In this document: piece after piece, positions 7,862 to 17,154 of the stretch
Layout: the number at the start of each line of letters is the position of its first letter
Position numbering within the stretch: the stretch's first letter is position 1
Source: CAZQSL01 sp964595945
GTDB lineage: Bacteria > UBP15 > UBA6099 > JAJRTR01
Reading direction: 5' to 3'
Assembly (NCBI GenBank): GCA_964595945.1
Contig: CAZQSL010000007.1
Location: forward strand, 1 to 53,518
DNA: 53,518 nucleotides
Position numbers and translations under genes: made by a program
The notes under the pieces: model-generated
The model's database searches: none
What the model was told of the DNA's origin: nothing
What the model saw: the letters and a program-made list of their open reading frames with translations, nothing else

Positions 7862-10711
7862 TCACATGTATGCGGCGAGTTCGTCGAATTCCGGTCCTGG
7901 GGGATCGGCCTTCATCTTCTGAGCGCGTTCGAGAGCTTTTTTACTGGTCGGATCGCCCGGGATATGTATGGTCATGGTCTCAGTGAATTTGTCGATTGCC
8001 TCATCCCACTTGCGTTCGAAGTAGCACTTCATGCCCTGCTCGAATACCTCGATGCCCTTTTTGTATTCGTCGCTAAGAGGGTCTTCCGCCCTGCCGATGA
8101 GCTGGAATATTTTGATAGGTTCGCTCTGGTCTGTGATCCTGTCGATGTCGATCCATCTTGCCACGATGGCATCTCCGGCCATGTCGCGTGTCGGCTGGCT
8201 GATGGTCATCATGGTGCCATAGGCCTTGCCGGAGCTTTCGAGGTGTTCGCCGAATTCCACATTTTCACCGACAACCGTATAGTTGAGCCTGAGGGTGGAC
8301 CCCATGTTGCCCACGATGATCGGACCCGAATTAAGGCCGCAGCGCGCGGTGATTTCAGGCTTGCCCCTCTCGGCCCATCCCGTGCGCAGTTCGGCGAGTT
8401 TTTCCTGCATTTCGATGGTGGCGAGGCAGGCTTTTGCCGCATGGTCTTCGAATGGCACCGGGGCTCCGTAGAATGCCACGATGGCGTCTCCGATATACTT
8501 GTCGAGCGTGCCGCCGTATTTGAACACTATGTCAGTCATTGCCGTGAGATATTCGTTGAGGAGTTTGACGAGGTCTTCGGGTGACATGCTTTCGGAGATG
8601 GACGTAAAGCCCGCTACGTCCGAAAAGAACACGGTGCAGTTCATCCATTCGCCACCGAGTTTGACCTTGTCGGGGTTTTCCATGAGCGAGTCGACGACTT
8701 CCTTGTTGACATAAGTCGAGAACATCCCCTTCATCTTTTTCTTTTCGGCCTCTTCCGTAAAGAAGCGGTATATGAAGACGAACAGAAACACGAGGACGAG
8801 GATGCCGATCGGGATGGTCAGAGGCAGTTCGATGTCGTATTCGAAGAAAAGGATGAAGTTTGCAAGCCAGTATGCGCCGACGACAAAAACGAGGACGACA
8901 AAATTGACAGCGCCAGTCAGGACCGACGATTTCGTATGGATAGAGCCGCTGACGAATCCGATCATGACGCCGAGTGCTATGTAGAGCAGTGCGACTGCCC
9001 AGCCCGGTATCTGATGTATGAAAAGGTTGTTGGTGATAGTGTTGATGACATTGGGATGAAGCCCCATGATGTGGAATCTGGGCTCGATGGGCGTGGGGTT
9101 AGTCTCTGCCATGCCGACAGCGGTGCGTCCCACGATGATGATTTTGCCTCTGAATGCCTCGGCGGTTTTCCTGAGATTTTCAGGGTCTTTGATGTTCTGG
9201 GCCTGAGCGATAGCGTCCTGGATATAGCGCTGGTCAGCTTCGCTCATTGCATCGAACGCCGCGGTTTTTTGTTCGTCGGTCATCTCGTTGAATCCACGTG
9301 CTGTCTCGTAGAGACTGTAATTGAGCAGATCGCTGACGACATTGATGAAGGCGTTGTGGGCGAACGTAGTGGTGTCGGCCCATTCGCCGGCCCAGTTGAC
9401 GATCATGCAGGCATCGCCGGTCAGGGGGATTTCGATGGTCTGTTTCTTTTTCGCGCCAGGCTTGCGGGCGTTTTTGAGGAGGATTCGGTTTTTTCTGATT
9501 TCTACATCACCGGGTTTGACGCCGAGGTATACCATAGCCATAAGCAGGTCCGAATGCGGATAGAGGCGGCCATCGTACTCGACGATAGGGGCGATGCGGC
9601 GCAGAGTGCCTTCGCCGGGAGCGAATTCCGCTTTGTAGATACCGGAGCCGCTTATCGCGCGGCCGATCTGGGGAGTGACGTTGCGCACTTCACGGAGCTG
9701 CACGAAATGTCCCTTGAGCCCTTTGGGAATGGGAAATGAAATCTTGTCGTTCTGCAAGTGATACTCTTGCACTTCCGCTTTCTTGATCCTGAGTTCTTCT
9801 CTGAGACGGTCGGTAACGTCATTTGGGAACTTTCCATCGGTAGATGAAATCAGGTAGTCGTAGTCCTGGGGCATGAGATTCAGGTAAGCGTCGAAAACAT
9901 CGGCTTCCCGTGGGCGCTCGGGTCTATTCTTTGTGGGGGAGCGCATCAGGGCCTCGAAGATTTTCCTTTTGTCGATGTTTTTTTTCAGGTCCTCTGGAGA
10001 AATGTGGGTGATTTCGCGGTTTTCCGCCTCGTGAGTGAAATAGACATTGCGCGCAGCGGCTGCAGCGGCGGAAACAGCTTTTTCGCGGTCTGGCGCAAGC
10101 ACGTCGAGGTCAGCCACGTAATTGGCAAAGCTCGCCACCTGTTCGAGATTCATGTGAGTCTGGGTGAGTTCGGGCGAATATACAATGTCGCCAAGTGTCT
10201 GTCCAATGAGAGGAGCGGACGAGGGATCGATCTGAGAATTCATTTCCCCGATCTGTCCGAGGAGCATTTTTTTGATTTCAAGGTCGTATTCGAGGAAACT
10301 CGTGACCTGACCGAGCTGCTGCGTGAATACATCGCTGAAGCTCGAATCGACCTTCCTGCCATAGGGGCGGGAGTAGTCGATGCTGAAAAGGACCGCCCTG
10401 GCGTCGATCTGGTCACGGCCGAGCATGGTGATAAGATCGGTATAGTAGCTCGGGTCATCGGGGAATGTGCCTTCGCGTTCCATCGTCAGGTCGTCAATTT
10501 CGACAAGTATTATATCCTTGTTGGTGGGTATCTTGCGCTTGAGGTCCTGTCGCATCTTGAATTTTACGTCGAGATCGAAGTTGCGGGCGTTGTGTATCAC
10601 GCCCGTCATGGACAGTATCCCCGCGATAAGGGCTACCAGAAATCCGGCGATGAGACCGACGATCCGGTTCCTCTCCTCGGCTTTATGGGGCAGTCTGAAT
10701 GGCATTTTCAT
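7862..10711 (-). CDS. CHASE2-adenylate cyclase homologue A (C1-like: metal Asp kept, catalytic Asn/Arg lost)
   Basis: 949 residues. Order: membrane segment 17-39; large CHASE2-type extracytoplasmic sensor about 45-565, ending in the typical 'FRGKIIIVG' block; three more membrane segments about 569-591, 598-620 and 629-650; class III cyclase domain about 690-870; a TPR-like helical repeat at 884-917. Metal ligands D698 (VFFSDVAGFTS) and D742 (KYIGDAIVAFYGAP), adenine-pocket K738 and T812 are present. The transition-state pair is not: where active enzymes read GDAVNLASR, this reads GENVEFGEH, giving E819 for Asn and H823 for Arg. A GGAGG site precedes the ATG, 17 bases after the stop of homologue B. 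On its own it should be inactive or very weak; the partner supplies what is missing. Confidence 0.92.
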   Translation of the reverse strand: MKMPFRLPHKAEERNRIVGLIAGFLVALIAGILSMTGVIHNARNFDLDVKFKMRQDLKRKIPTNKDIILVEIDDLTMEREGTFPDDPSYYTDLITMLGRDQIDARAVLFSIDYSRPYGRKVDSSFSDVFTQQLGQVTSFLEYDLEIKKMLLGQIGEMNSQIDPSSAPLIGQTLGDIVYSPELTQTHMNLEQVASFANYVADLDVLAPDREKAVSAAAAAARNVYFTHEAENREITHISPEDLKKNIDKRKIFEALMRSPTKNRPERPREADVFDAYLNLMPQDYDYLISSTDGKFPNDVTDRLREELRIKKAEVQEYHLQNDKISFPIPKGLKGHFVQLREVRNVTPQIGRAISGSGIYKAEFAPGEGTLRRIAPIVEYDGRLYPHSDLLMAMVYLGVKPGDVEIRKNRILLKNARKPGAKKKQTIEIPLTGDACMIVNWAGEWADTTTFAHNAFINVVSDLLNYSLYETARGFNEMTDEQKTAAFDAMSEADQRYIQDAIAQAQNIKDPENLRKTAEAFRGKIIIVGRTAVGMAETNPTPIEPRFHIMGLHPNVINTITNNLFIHQIPGWAVALLYIALGVMIGFVSGSIHTKSSVLTGAVNFVVLVFVVGAYWLANFILFFEYDIELPLTIPIGILVLVFLFVFIYRFFTEEAEKKKMKGMFSTYVNKEVVDSLMENPDKVKLGGEWMNCTVFFSDVAGFTSISESMSPEDLVKLLNEYLTAMTDIVFKYGGTLDKYIGDAIVAFYGAPVPFEDHAAKACLATIEMQEKLAELRTGWAERGKPEITARCGLNSGPIIVGNMGSTLRLNYTVVGENVEFGEHLESSGKAYGTMMTISQPTRDMAGDAIVARWIDIDRITDQSEPIKIFQLIGRAEDPLSDEYKKGIEVFEQGMKCYFERKWDEAIDKFTETMTIHIPGDPTSKKALERAQKMKADPPGPEFDELAAYM

Positions 10712-10728
10712 ATAATATCCTCCGGGGA

Positions 10729-13584
10729 TTACATGCCTTTGGCAGTGAGTACGAATTCACCTTTCCACGTCTCGGCAGGCGGGTTGTCCTTATATTCGAG
10801 GCAGCGTTTTCTGAGTATCTGCGAGGGTTTGTCATCAGAGTGTGTGGCGAGCACCTTGTCAAAGTGAGCGATCGCTTCATCCCAATTGCGTTTTGTGTAG
10901 AGGTCGAGGCCTTTTTCGTAGGTTTCCACGAATTCCCTGTCACCGGGTGTTATGGCATCACGTTCGCAGATGACTTCGTAGACATTGGCGGGCTCGACCT
11001 TGCCGACAACGACGACACTGTCGATCAGACGGCAATAGACGACTTCGCGCGCCTTGGAGTAGGTGGTTTCGCTGATCATGTAGCTGACGCCATACTGTTT
11101 GCCTGTACCGAGGATACGTGCTGAGAGGTTGACTGCATCTCCCATGATCGTGTAGTTGAAACGGATGGCCGATCCCATGTTGCCGGCGATCATCGGGCCC
11201 GAATTGACACCGACGTTCGTATAAATGAGACCCTTGCCCTCACTTGACCACTGCTCGTGGAGTTTCGCGAGGGCCTGTTTCATGCCGACGAGTGTCATGC
11301 AAGCCTTGGCGGCATGGTCATCGAAGTGTACGGGTGCGCCATAGATTGCCATTATGATGTGTCCTTCGTACTTGTCGAGAGTGCCGTCGAATCTGAATAT
11401 TTCGTCGGTCATCACCGTGAAGTATTCGTTGAGGCGGTCGACGAGCGTTTCGGCTGAGTGGGTATTGAGCCCTGGGCCTGACGCGAGGACAAACATTGCC
11501 GTGAGGTCCATCTTTTCACCACCGAGCCTCAGCATGTCAGGATTCTGTATCAGCTTGTCCACCAGTGCCGGCCCGCAGTATGTGGCGAACATCCCCTTCA
11601 TCTTTTTCGCGTCCTGCCCCTCTGTCATAAACCGGTAGACGACCATCAGCAGATAGACCATCAGCATCGCGAAAACCACCGGTACGACCGGTATCCACAA
11701 TCTCGCGTATTTCAGCAGCAGTACCGATACCGCGAAGTATACGAATATCGAACCGAATGTGATCAGTGCGCCGGAAAGCTGTTTCGCAGTCGCTCCGACC
11801 AGTCCCATCACGACGCCGAATATCAGTATCACGACGAAAAACGCAGTGTAAGACGCCGGTATGATGAAGAGCCGGTTGAGGATGGTATTGAGCACGTTGG
11901 CATGCATCCCCACAAGAGGATAGCGCGGTTGAAAGGGTGTCGGGTTGAGGTCGTGCGTGCCTTCGGCCGTAAGACCGGTCAGGCTGATTTTGCCCTTGAA
12001 AAACTCGATTTCCTTCCTTGCGGCAGCGATATCTTTGGGATTGAGGCGTGCGTAAATGCGTGCCTCGGCAGGATCGAGCTTTTCGCCCTTTTCCTTTTTC
12101 CTGACCAGATTGTAGACGACCGCCGCCTCGTAGACTCTTTTGAAACTCCTGTGGTGAAAGGTATCAGGCTGATAGAAGGTGCCGGCCCAGTTGACAAGGA
12201 TATTGGTTCCTTCGAAAAGAGGGATGGTAATCTGCGAGGGGCCTTTGCCGTCGGGATATTTGCAGTTGTTGAATACGATCCTGGCCGGGAAAAACTCGAT
12301 ATCGTCGTGAGAAAGGCCGAGAAAGCGAGCGGCGAGGATGAGCGTGCTGTGCAGCAGCACCTTGTCGTGATACACCGAGGCCGGAGCCGTCATGCGGATC
12401 ATTCCATCATCTTTCCTCAGCTCGGGACGGATATATCCGAGCCCGGCGGCATTTTCGGCGATCGGCTGCAGCAGAGGCTCGACATTTCTCAGGTGGCGGT
12501 ATCCCCTGACGCTGTCATATTTGACTCTCGATTTATCTCCGATCGAGTAGTACATATTTTTATTCAACTGGATGGCGAGATCGGTGCGGTATTTGAGTTC
12601 GTTGTACCGCGCCTGGAGGAAAACGAGTTCTGCCTTGGTGAATTTGACCGGTTTTTTCTTGCCTGAGCTGACCGAATCGGGAGAAGCGAGCGAGATGAGT
12701 TTGTGATAGTCGTTGACATCGAGATTGGTCATCGCGGCGCGTATCTTGACCTCGAAGTCATTTCTGGTCTGCTCTCGCCCTCTTGTGACGAGAGTCCTGG
12801 CGACGAAGTCATGTATCTTTTTGTCATACAGGATATCATCGACATCGAACGGAGTCTCTTCACCTACATTGACGATCTGTGCGAGATAGACATTCCCGGC
12901 ATCTTTGATGGCGTCACGCATCCTGTCGTCGCGATTGGGAGCCAGTGTCATGAGTTCGGGATCGCCCTTGATGAAATCAATGACGTTTCCGATCTCGGAC
13001 ATCTGTCCGAGCAGCAGGGGATTCTTACTGACGCCGGTGATGAGCTGACGCGCGTCCTGTATCCTGGGAGGAGTCGCGACAAGGGCCTCGGATGCAGAGT
13101 AGAGATTCTCTTTGAGAGACGCGTTTATGTCAGCGTCTCCGGAGGTAGCCTTCGCGAGGTTGTTGAACTCCTCCTTATAGATGTCAGTGGCAAGCGTGTC
13201 GAGCTGCCGGCCGAATGGGTCGAAGAAAAATATGTCGAAAAAAGTTCCGGCTGTTTTGGATTTTTCATCCCCGAGCGCGCGTATGATTTCGGCATAGTAC
13301 GTCCTGTCCGGGGGAAACGGCGCCCACTGCTGTGTTTCGTCATCGTAGTCGAGAAGTACGATCTGGTCGGAAACGCTTGATTTCGGCAGAGGTCCCCTGA
13401 GTCTGAAAAGCAGGTCAAACGAGCGGTATTCCGCCGTATAGAGCAGCGATGTGAATTTGGATATGACAGGCATCTCTTCGAGTTTTTTATTATATGACAC
13501 TCCGATTATCACAGCGACGGCAAGCCCGATAGCCACGCCGACAAGCTTGTTTCTTGTCTCTGGCTTTTTGGGGAGTTTCAGCAT
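10729..13584 (-). CDS. CHASE2-adenylate cyclase homologue B (C2-like: Asn/Arg kept, metal Asp lost)
   Basis: 951 residues from the ATG at 13584, which has GAGG five bases upstream; the frame also has an ATG 11 codons earlier (13617), and the numbering here counts from that one (962 residues). Layout as in homologue A: membrane segment 25-43, CHASE2 region to about 585, membrane segments about 588-610, 613-636 and 640-662, cyclase domain about 703-885, TPR-like repeat 897-930. K749, T823, N830 and R834 (MGDAVNLSAR) are present. Both metal ligands are gone: the first metal-site segment reads TAMFVLASGPGLN (L711 at the Asp position) and the second KYEGHIIMAIYGAP (H753). It is first in the two-gene operon and plausibly forms one working active site with homologue A. 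Confidence 0.92.
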   Translation of the reverse strand: MLKLPKKPETRNKLVGVAIGLAVAVIIGVSYNKKLEEMPVISKFTSLLYTAEYRSFDLLFRLRGPLPKSSVSDQIVLLDYDDETQQWAPFPPDRTYYAEIIRALGDEKSKTAGTFFDIFFFDPFGRQLDTLATDIYKEEFNNLAKATSGDADINASLKENLYSASEALVATPPRIQDARQLITGVSKNPLLLGQMSEIGNVIDFIKGDPELMTLAPNRDDRMRDAIKDAGNVYLAQIVNVGEETPFDVDDILYDKKIHDFVARTLVTRGREQTRNDFEVKIRAAMTNLDVNDYHKLISLASPDSVSSGKKKPVKFTKAELVFLQARYNELKYRTDLAIQLNKNMYYSIGDKSRVKYDSVRGYRHLRNVEPLLQPIAENAAGLGYIRPELRKDDGMIRMTAPASVYHDKVLLHSTLILAARFLGLSHDDIEFFPARIVFNNCKYPDGKGPSQITIPLFEGTNILVNWAGTFYQPDTFHHRSFKRVYEAAVVYNLVRKKEKGEKLDPAEARIYARLNPKDIAAARKEIEFFKGKISLTGLTAEGTHDLNPTPFQPRYPLVGMHANVLNTILNRLFIIPASYTAFFVVILIFGVVMGLVGATAKQLSGALITFGSIFVYFAVSVLLLKYARLWIPVVPVVFAMLMVYLLMVVYRFMTEGQDAKKMKGMFATYCGPALVDKLIQNPDMLRLGGEKMDLTAMFVLASGPGLNTHSAETLVDRLNEYFTVMTDEIFRFDGTLDKYEGHIIMAIYGAPVHFDDHAAKACMTLVGMKQALAKLHEQWSSEGKGLIYTNVGVNSGPMIAGNMGSAIRFNYTIMGDAVNLSARILGTGKQYGVSYMISETTYSKAREVVYCRLIDSVVVVGKVEPANVYEVICERDAITPGDREFVETYEKGLDLYTKRNWDEAIAHFDKVLATHSDDKPSQILRKRCLEYKDNPPAETWKGEFVLTAKGM

Positions 13585-13888
13585 ATTGTCCTCGTTTCCA
13601 CCGCGCGTTGCTGCCATGAGGGCACATGATTCACTGTTTGCGGTGCAAATATCTTCTGTCGAAAGCTATGCTAATTATCCGATATTATGTATATATATGC
13701 AACTGTCGGAAGTACTTGGCATCCCAGGGTTTCGGGGACTGGCCCTATGGCCGTTTATCATGCCGTGCGGTCCTGCCCGTTCCGGTATCTGCGCGATGTG
13801 TGGCAAACTCCGGCGTGCACTCGCGTCAGCGCCGCCTGCGCCACTTGTTACCGTGTTTATTTCTGATCTTGCGCGTACAGAGGTAGAG

Positions 13889-14842
13889 ATGGCAGGAAAA
13901 AAAAAGAGAAACAAAGTCAGGATTAAATCAGGATGCGTCACAACGGCCATCATTATGGCACTTGTCGCAATACCTGTAGCATGTGTCGTATGGGCTGTTT
14001 TCGTAGAGCCATACTGGATACAGATCACACGGCACAAGGTAGTGGTCGACAATTACCCCTCGACGCTTGCGCCTATCACAATAGTCCAGATGACAGACCA
14101 GCATTGCGGTCCTTATATCGGGGCGAATGATATCCGGCGAACTGTCTACATGTCCAATGCACAGAGTCCTGATATCGTTGTGTTGACAGGTGATTTCGTG
14201 AGCCGCACGGCGGCCAATGCCGGTTTTTGCGCCGAAGCTCTCAGCGGTCTGAAGTCCAGAAAAGGCGTATATTTCATACTTGGCAATCACGACTACAGCG
14301 AAGGGAGCGAAACGGTCACGGCCGCCCTTGTCGACAAGGGGTTTGTGCCAATTACCAATACAAGCCGCCAGGTGTTCCCCGGCGTGTATCTAATTGGCAT
14401 CGACGACTTCTGGAACGGACGCCCTGACGTCACTCGCGCATTCGCGGGAGTGCCACCCGGCAGGGTTAATCTTGTCATTTCACATAGCCCTAAAATATTC
14501 CCTGAAATCAATGACCGCGACTGCACTGTTTTCGTCGGCCACACACATGGCGGCCAAGTCGTTATCCCATTTATCCCACGCAATAAAATCATCGGGCTTC
14601 GTGGATGGAAGTATATCTCCGGGTGGTATCAGGAGGGAAATTCTCGCATGTATGTCAATAGAGGCATAGGGATGGTTTCTCCTCCCGTGCGATTTGGCGT
14701 GAGGCCAGAAATATCGGTTTTTACGGTCGGAGGGCCTGAAGAGACATCTCCTCCCGGACAAAACCATCTGAAGGACGGGTTGGCGCGGTGGCTCGCGTTT
14801 TACAGATTCACTCATGGCCGTATCAGATATCACGACGAATAA
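13889..14842 (+). CDS. Membrane-anchored metallophosphoesterase (YkuE/LpxG-like)
   Basis: 317 residues from the ATG at 13889, preceded by AGAGG; the frame is open much further upstream, but that part has no family features. One N-terminal membrane anchor at about residues 16-40. The calcineurin-type metal motifs follow in order: TDQH (usually D-x-H), TGDFV, GNHDYSEGS, and GHTHGGQVVIP. Relatives hydrolyse phosphodiesters or pyrophosphates at the membrane, including UDP-diacylglucosamine in lipid A synthesis (LpxG/LpxI-type alternatives to LpxH), but the substrate here is not determined. It is transcribed divergently from the cyclase operon. Confidence 0.88.
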   Translation: MAGKKKRNKVRIKSGCVTTAIIMALVAIPVACVVWAVFVEPYWIQITRHKVVVDNYPSTLAPITIVQMTDQHCGPYIGANDIRRTVYMSNAQSPDIVVLTGDFVSRTAANAGFCAEALSGLKSRKGVYFILGNHDYSEGSETVTAALVDKGFVPITNTSRQVFPGVYLIGIDDFWNGRPDVTRAFAGVPPGRVNLVISHSPKIFPEINDRDCTVFVGHTHGGQVVIPFIPRNKIIGLRGWKYISGWYQEGNSRMYVNRGIGMVSPPVRFGVRPEISVFTVGGPEETSPPGQNHLKDGLARWLAFYRFTHGRIRYHDE

Positions 14843-14857
14843 TTTCCCAATCTTATA

Positions 14858-14884
14858 TCAAGTATTATACACTTATGCCGATTC
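14858..14884 (+). promoter_or_regulatory. Sigma-28-type promoter of the fliD operon
   Basis: TCAAGTAT, 11-base spacer, GCCGATTC, compared with TAAAGTTT-N11-GCCGATAA: 6/8, exact spacer, 6/8. It lies about 80 bases upstream of fliD. Confidence 0.7.
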
Positions 14885-14966
14885 ACAATATAAGGCACAT
14901 TTGCATCCTGTTGCATGAGTGCCGGCTGGCACGCTAAAATAATAGCATCAATAGGAGGTCACACTC

Positions 14967-16424
14967 ATGGCTAGTTCGACATCAGGCATTACCTTTACGG
15001 GGCTGGCATCAAACATCGACACAGAGGCGATCGTGTCACAGTTGATGGTAGTGGAACGGCAGCAGCAGAATCTCATCAAACTTGAAAATGTCAAGCTCAA
15101 TTACGAAAAGACGGCACTCGAAGAAGTCAGGTCATCGCTTCTCGCACTGCAGAAGCTCGTGCAGGACTTCAAGGATGGATTCGAATACGACACATCCGTC
15201 ACTTCCTCCAGCGAAAACTATATCACCGGCAGCGCCACCGTCGCCGCAGACGATGGAGTATACCAGATCGAAGTGATCTCGCTCGCGACTCAGGACATAA
15301 ACAAAACCGACGCGATGGCATCTGGCTGGACAGCCGGCGCAAACAATTATACCGCCACATTCACCATGGGCAATGGCACAGGCACGGCTTTCACGATCAA
15401 CGACGGTGACATCCTCGCAACCGATACGCTTCAGCAGGTCGCCAACAAAATCAACTCTCTCACTAACGGTACGGAAAAATTCACCGATTACGCAAAAGCG
15501 ACAGTCCTGACAAACGCTGACGGTACCCAGGTACTGACAATCAAGACTAACGCCGCATACGCCGGTGAAGCCAACCGCATTTCATACTCCGACACCAACG
15601 GATTCCTCAGCACGCTCGGACTTGACGATGCGGGCAACAGAACGCTCGGCACCGATGCCGTAATCAAGATCGACAGCGCTACCATCACTTCATCCACCAA
15701 CACCGTCACAACGGCAATCCCCAATGTCACACTCAACCTCAAAGCCGTGACGACCGCCCCCGTAACCGTCACGGTCGGCCTTGACACGGAAGGGCTCGCC
15801 GACAAGGTCGAAGCTCTTGTCGAACAGTTCAACACGACAACAAAACTCCTCAACACTTACATGGACGAAGAGCCTCTCTCAACCGACGATATCGAATCAA
15901 GCACCGACTATGCCACCGGCATCCTCTACAATGACATGGACCTGTCGAGCGCAAAATATACCATCAGAATGGAAACCACCGGCTATACCGACTCAACGCT
16001 ATCCACCTATAAAATACTAGCCCAGATCGGCATCTCAAGCGAAGAGTCAACAGGCGGTTCCGTTACCGACACGATCGTTTTCGACCGCGACGCTTTCATT
16101 TCCGCCCTCGAAGGAACCAGTTCCACCGAAGTCGGCTCACTCCTCGAAGGATGGGCCGACAACCTTGACACATACCTCGACACACAGACAAAAACCTCCG
16201 TCATCTCAAGCGAAGCCGGCAACTTCTACCGCCGCATAACAAGCATCGAAGACTCCATAGATGACAACGAAGACGAAATCTCCGACTGGGACGACAAACT
16301 CGAAAGCATCGAAGAAAGATACCGCACGCAGTTTTCCGAAATGGAAAGCGTCCTCTCAAGCCTTCAGTCCACAAGCAGCTATGTGACAAGCATGCTCAAG
16401 GCATTGTCCTCAAGCAGCAGTTGA
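14967..16424 (+). CDS. fliD: Flagellar filament cap protein FliD
   Basis: 485 residues. FliD caps the growing filament and folds flagellin at the tip. The N-terminus (GITFTGLASNIDTEAIVSQL) and the coiled N-terminal helix are typical. The middle is a Thr/Asn/Ala-rich beta region (about 70-290), and the C-terminal coiled coil ends in the usual 'YRTQFSEMESVLSSLQST' pattern. AGGAGG lies nine bases before the ATG and a sigma-28-type promoter precedes it. It leads a three-gene unit with an unknown gene and fliS. Confidence 0.95.
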   Translation: MASSTSGITFTGLASNIDTEAIVSQLMVVERQQQNLIKLENVKLNYEKTALEEVRSSLLALQKLVQDFKDGFEYDTSVTSSSENYITGSATVAADDGVYQIEVISLATQDINKTDAMASGWTAGANNYTATFTMGNGTGTAFTINDGDILATDTLQQVANKINSLTNGTEKFTDYAKATVLTNADGTQVLTIKTNAAYAGEANRISYSDTNGFLSTLGLDDAGNRTLGTDAVIKIDSATITSSTNTVTTAIPNVTLNLKAVTTAPVTVTVGLDTEGLADKVEALVEQFNTTTKLLNTYMDEEPLSTDDIESSTDYATGILYNDMDLSSAKYTIRMETTGYTDSTLSTYKILAQIGISSEESTGGSVTDTIVFDRDAFISALEGTSSTEVGSLLEGWADNLDTYLDTQTKTSVISSEAGNFYRRITSIEDSIDDNEDEISDWDDKLESIEERYRTQFSEMESVLSSLQSTSSYVTSMLKALSSSSS

Positions 16425-16446
16425 CATCCAGCGCATTGACATAACC

Positions 16447-16480
16447 CCTGCATGGTTGCATTAACGGGCAACCATGCAGG
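16447..16480 (+). repeat. Hairpin in the fliD-16508 spacer
   Basis: Perfect 13-bp inverted repeat CCTGCATGGTTGC / GCAACCATGCAGG with an 8-base loop. There is no T run, so it is more likely an mRNA-stability or partial attenuation element that lowers expression downstream of fliD than a full terminator. Confidence 0.7.
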
Positions 16481-16507
16481 ATCACAACCTTCAAGGACAT
16501 TACAATA

Positions 16508-17143
16508 ATGATAATCATGGTAGATGGCGCCAAAAGACAGTGGGACTACAACGACGAAAACACTCTCGGCGAAGTTATACTCGACATCAACAACAGGCTC
16601 AGAGAACAGGAACACCTCATAGTCACAACCGTAAAACTCGACGAAACGGCCGAAGGCATCGACATGTCGCTGACCCCCGACGAAGTCACTATCGACCTCA
16701 TCAAACAAATCAGCTTTGAAACCGAACCGCTTCACGTCAACCTCATCAACAACATGCACGGCGCCATCGCCGTCATCGAAGAAATCCGCAAAGCTATCCC
16801 CGGCATAGGCAACCTGATCCTCCAGGACAAAATCGAAGAATCGATGGGCGCCATCCGTGATATTATCGAAAAACTCATCTGGGTCTTTCACATCCTGAGC
16901 CAGACACTCAGCACCGGCGCCTTCAAAGCCAGTGAAATCAAATGCGGCGAAAACAAGAACTTCGAACAATTCACCGTCGATTTCAACCGTATCCTCCAGG
17001 AACTCACCAACGCTCTCGAAAATAACGATGTCACCCTCATCAACGACTTCCTCGAATATGAGCTCGACCCGGCACTCGACGAGCTCGCGCAGGGTGCCCA
17101 GATCATGTGCACTCGCGTAGAAGCCGCTTTCAAATCTGAATAA
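16508..17143 (+). CDS. Unknown protein between fliD and fliS
   Basis: 211 residues, not recognised. The first 50 residues look like an alpha/beta unit (IIMVDGAKRQW, then a helix, then LIVTTVKLD). The rest is strongly helical and acidic (about 75-210), with a single Cys near 149. No signal peptide or membrane segment is visible. An AAGGA lies ten bases before the ATG; a second ATG at 16517 is possible. Its place between the cap gene and the flagellin chaperone gene, where other bacteria keep small export chaperones such as FliT, suggests a flagellar accessory or chaperone role, but that is inference from position only. Confidence 0.75.
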   Translation: MIIMVDGAKRQWDYNDENTLGEVILDINNRLREQEHLIVTTVKLDETAEGIDMSLTPDEVTIDLIKQISFETEPLHVNLINNMHGAIAVIEEIRKAIPGIGNLILQDKIEESMGAIRDIIEKLIWVFHILSQTLSTGAFKASEIKCGENKNFEQFTVDFNRILQELTNALENNDVTLINDFLEYELDPALDELAQGAQIMCTRVEAAFKSE

Positions 17144-17154
17144 CTCGGGAAATT

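Noticed and set aside
7862..13584. Sequencing error or pseudogene as the reason for the missing catalytic residues
   Set aside because: Both frames are intact over 950 codons, and the substitutions are isolated codons in otherwise well-conserved motifs, complementary between the two genes.
14928..14945. TGGCACG before fliD as a sigma-54 promoter
   Set aside because: No TTGC at the -12 position, and a better sigma-28-type promoter lies just upstream.
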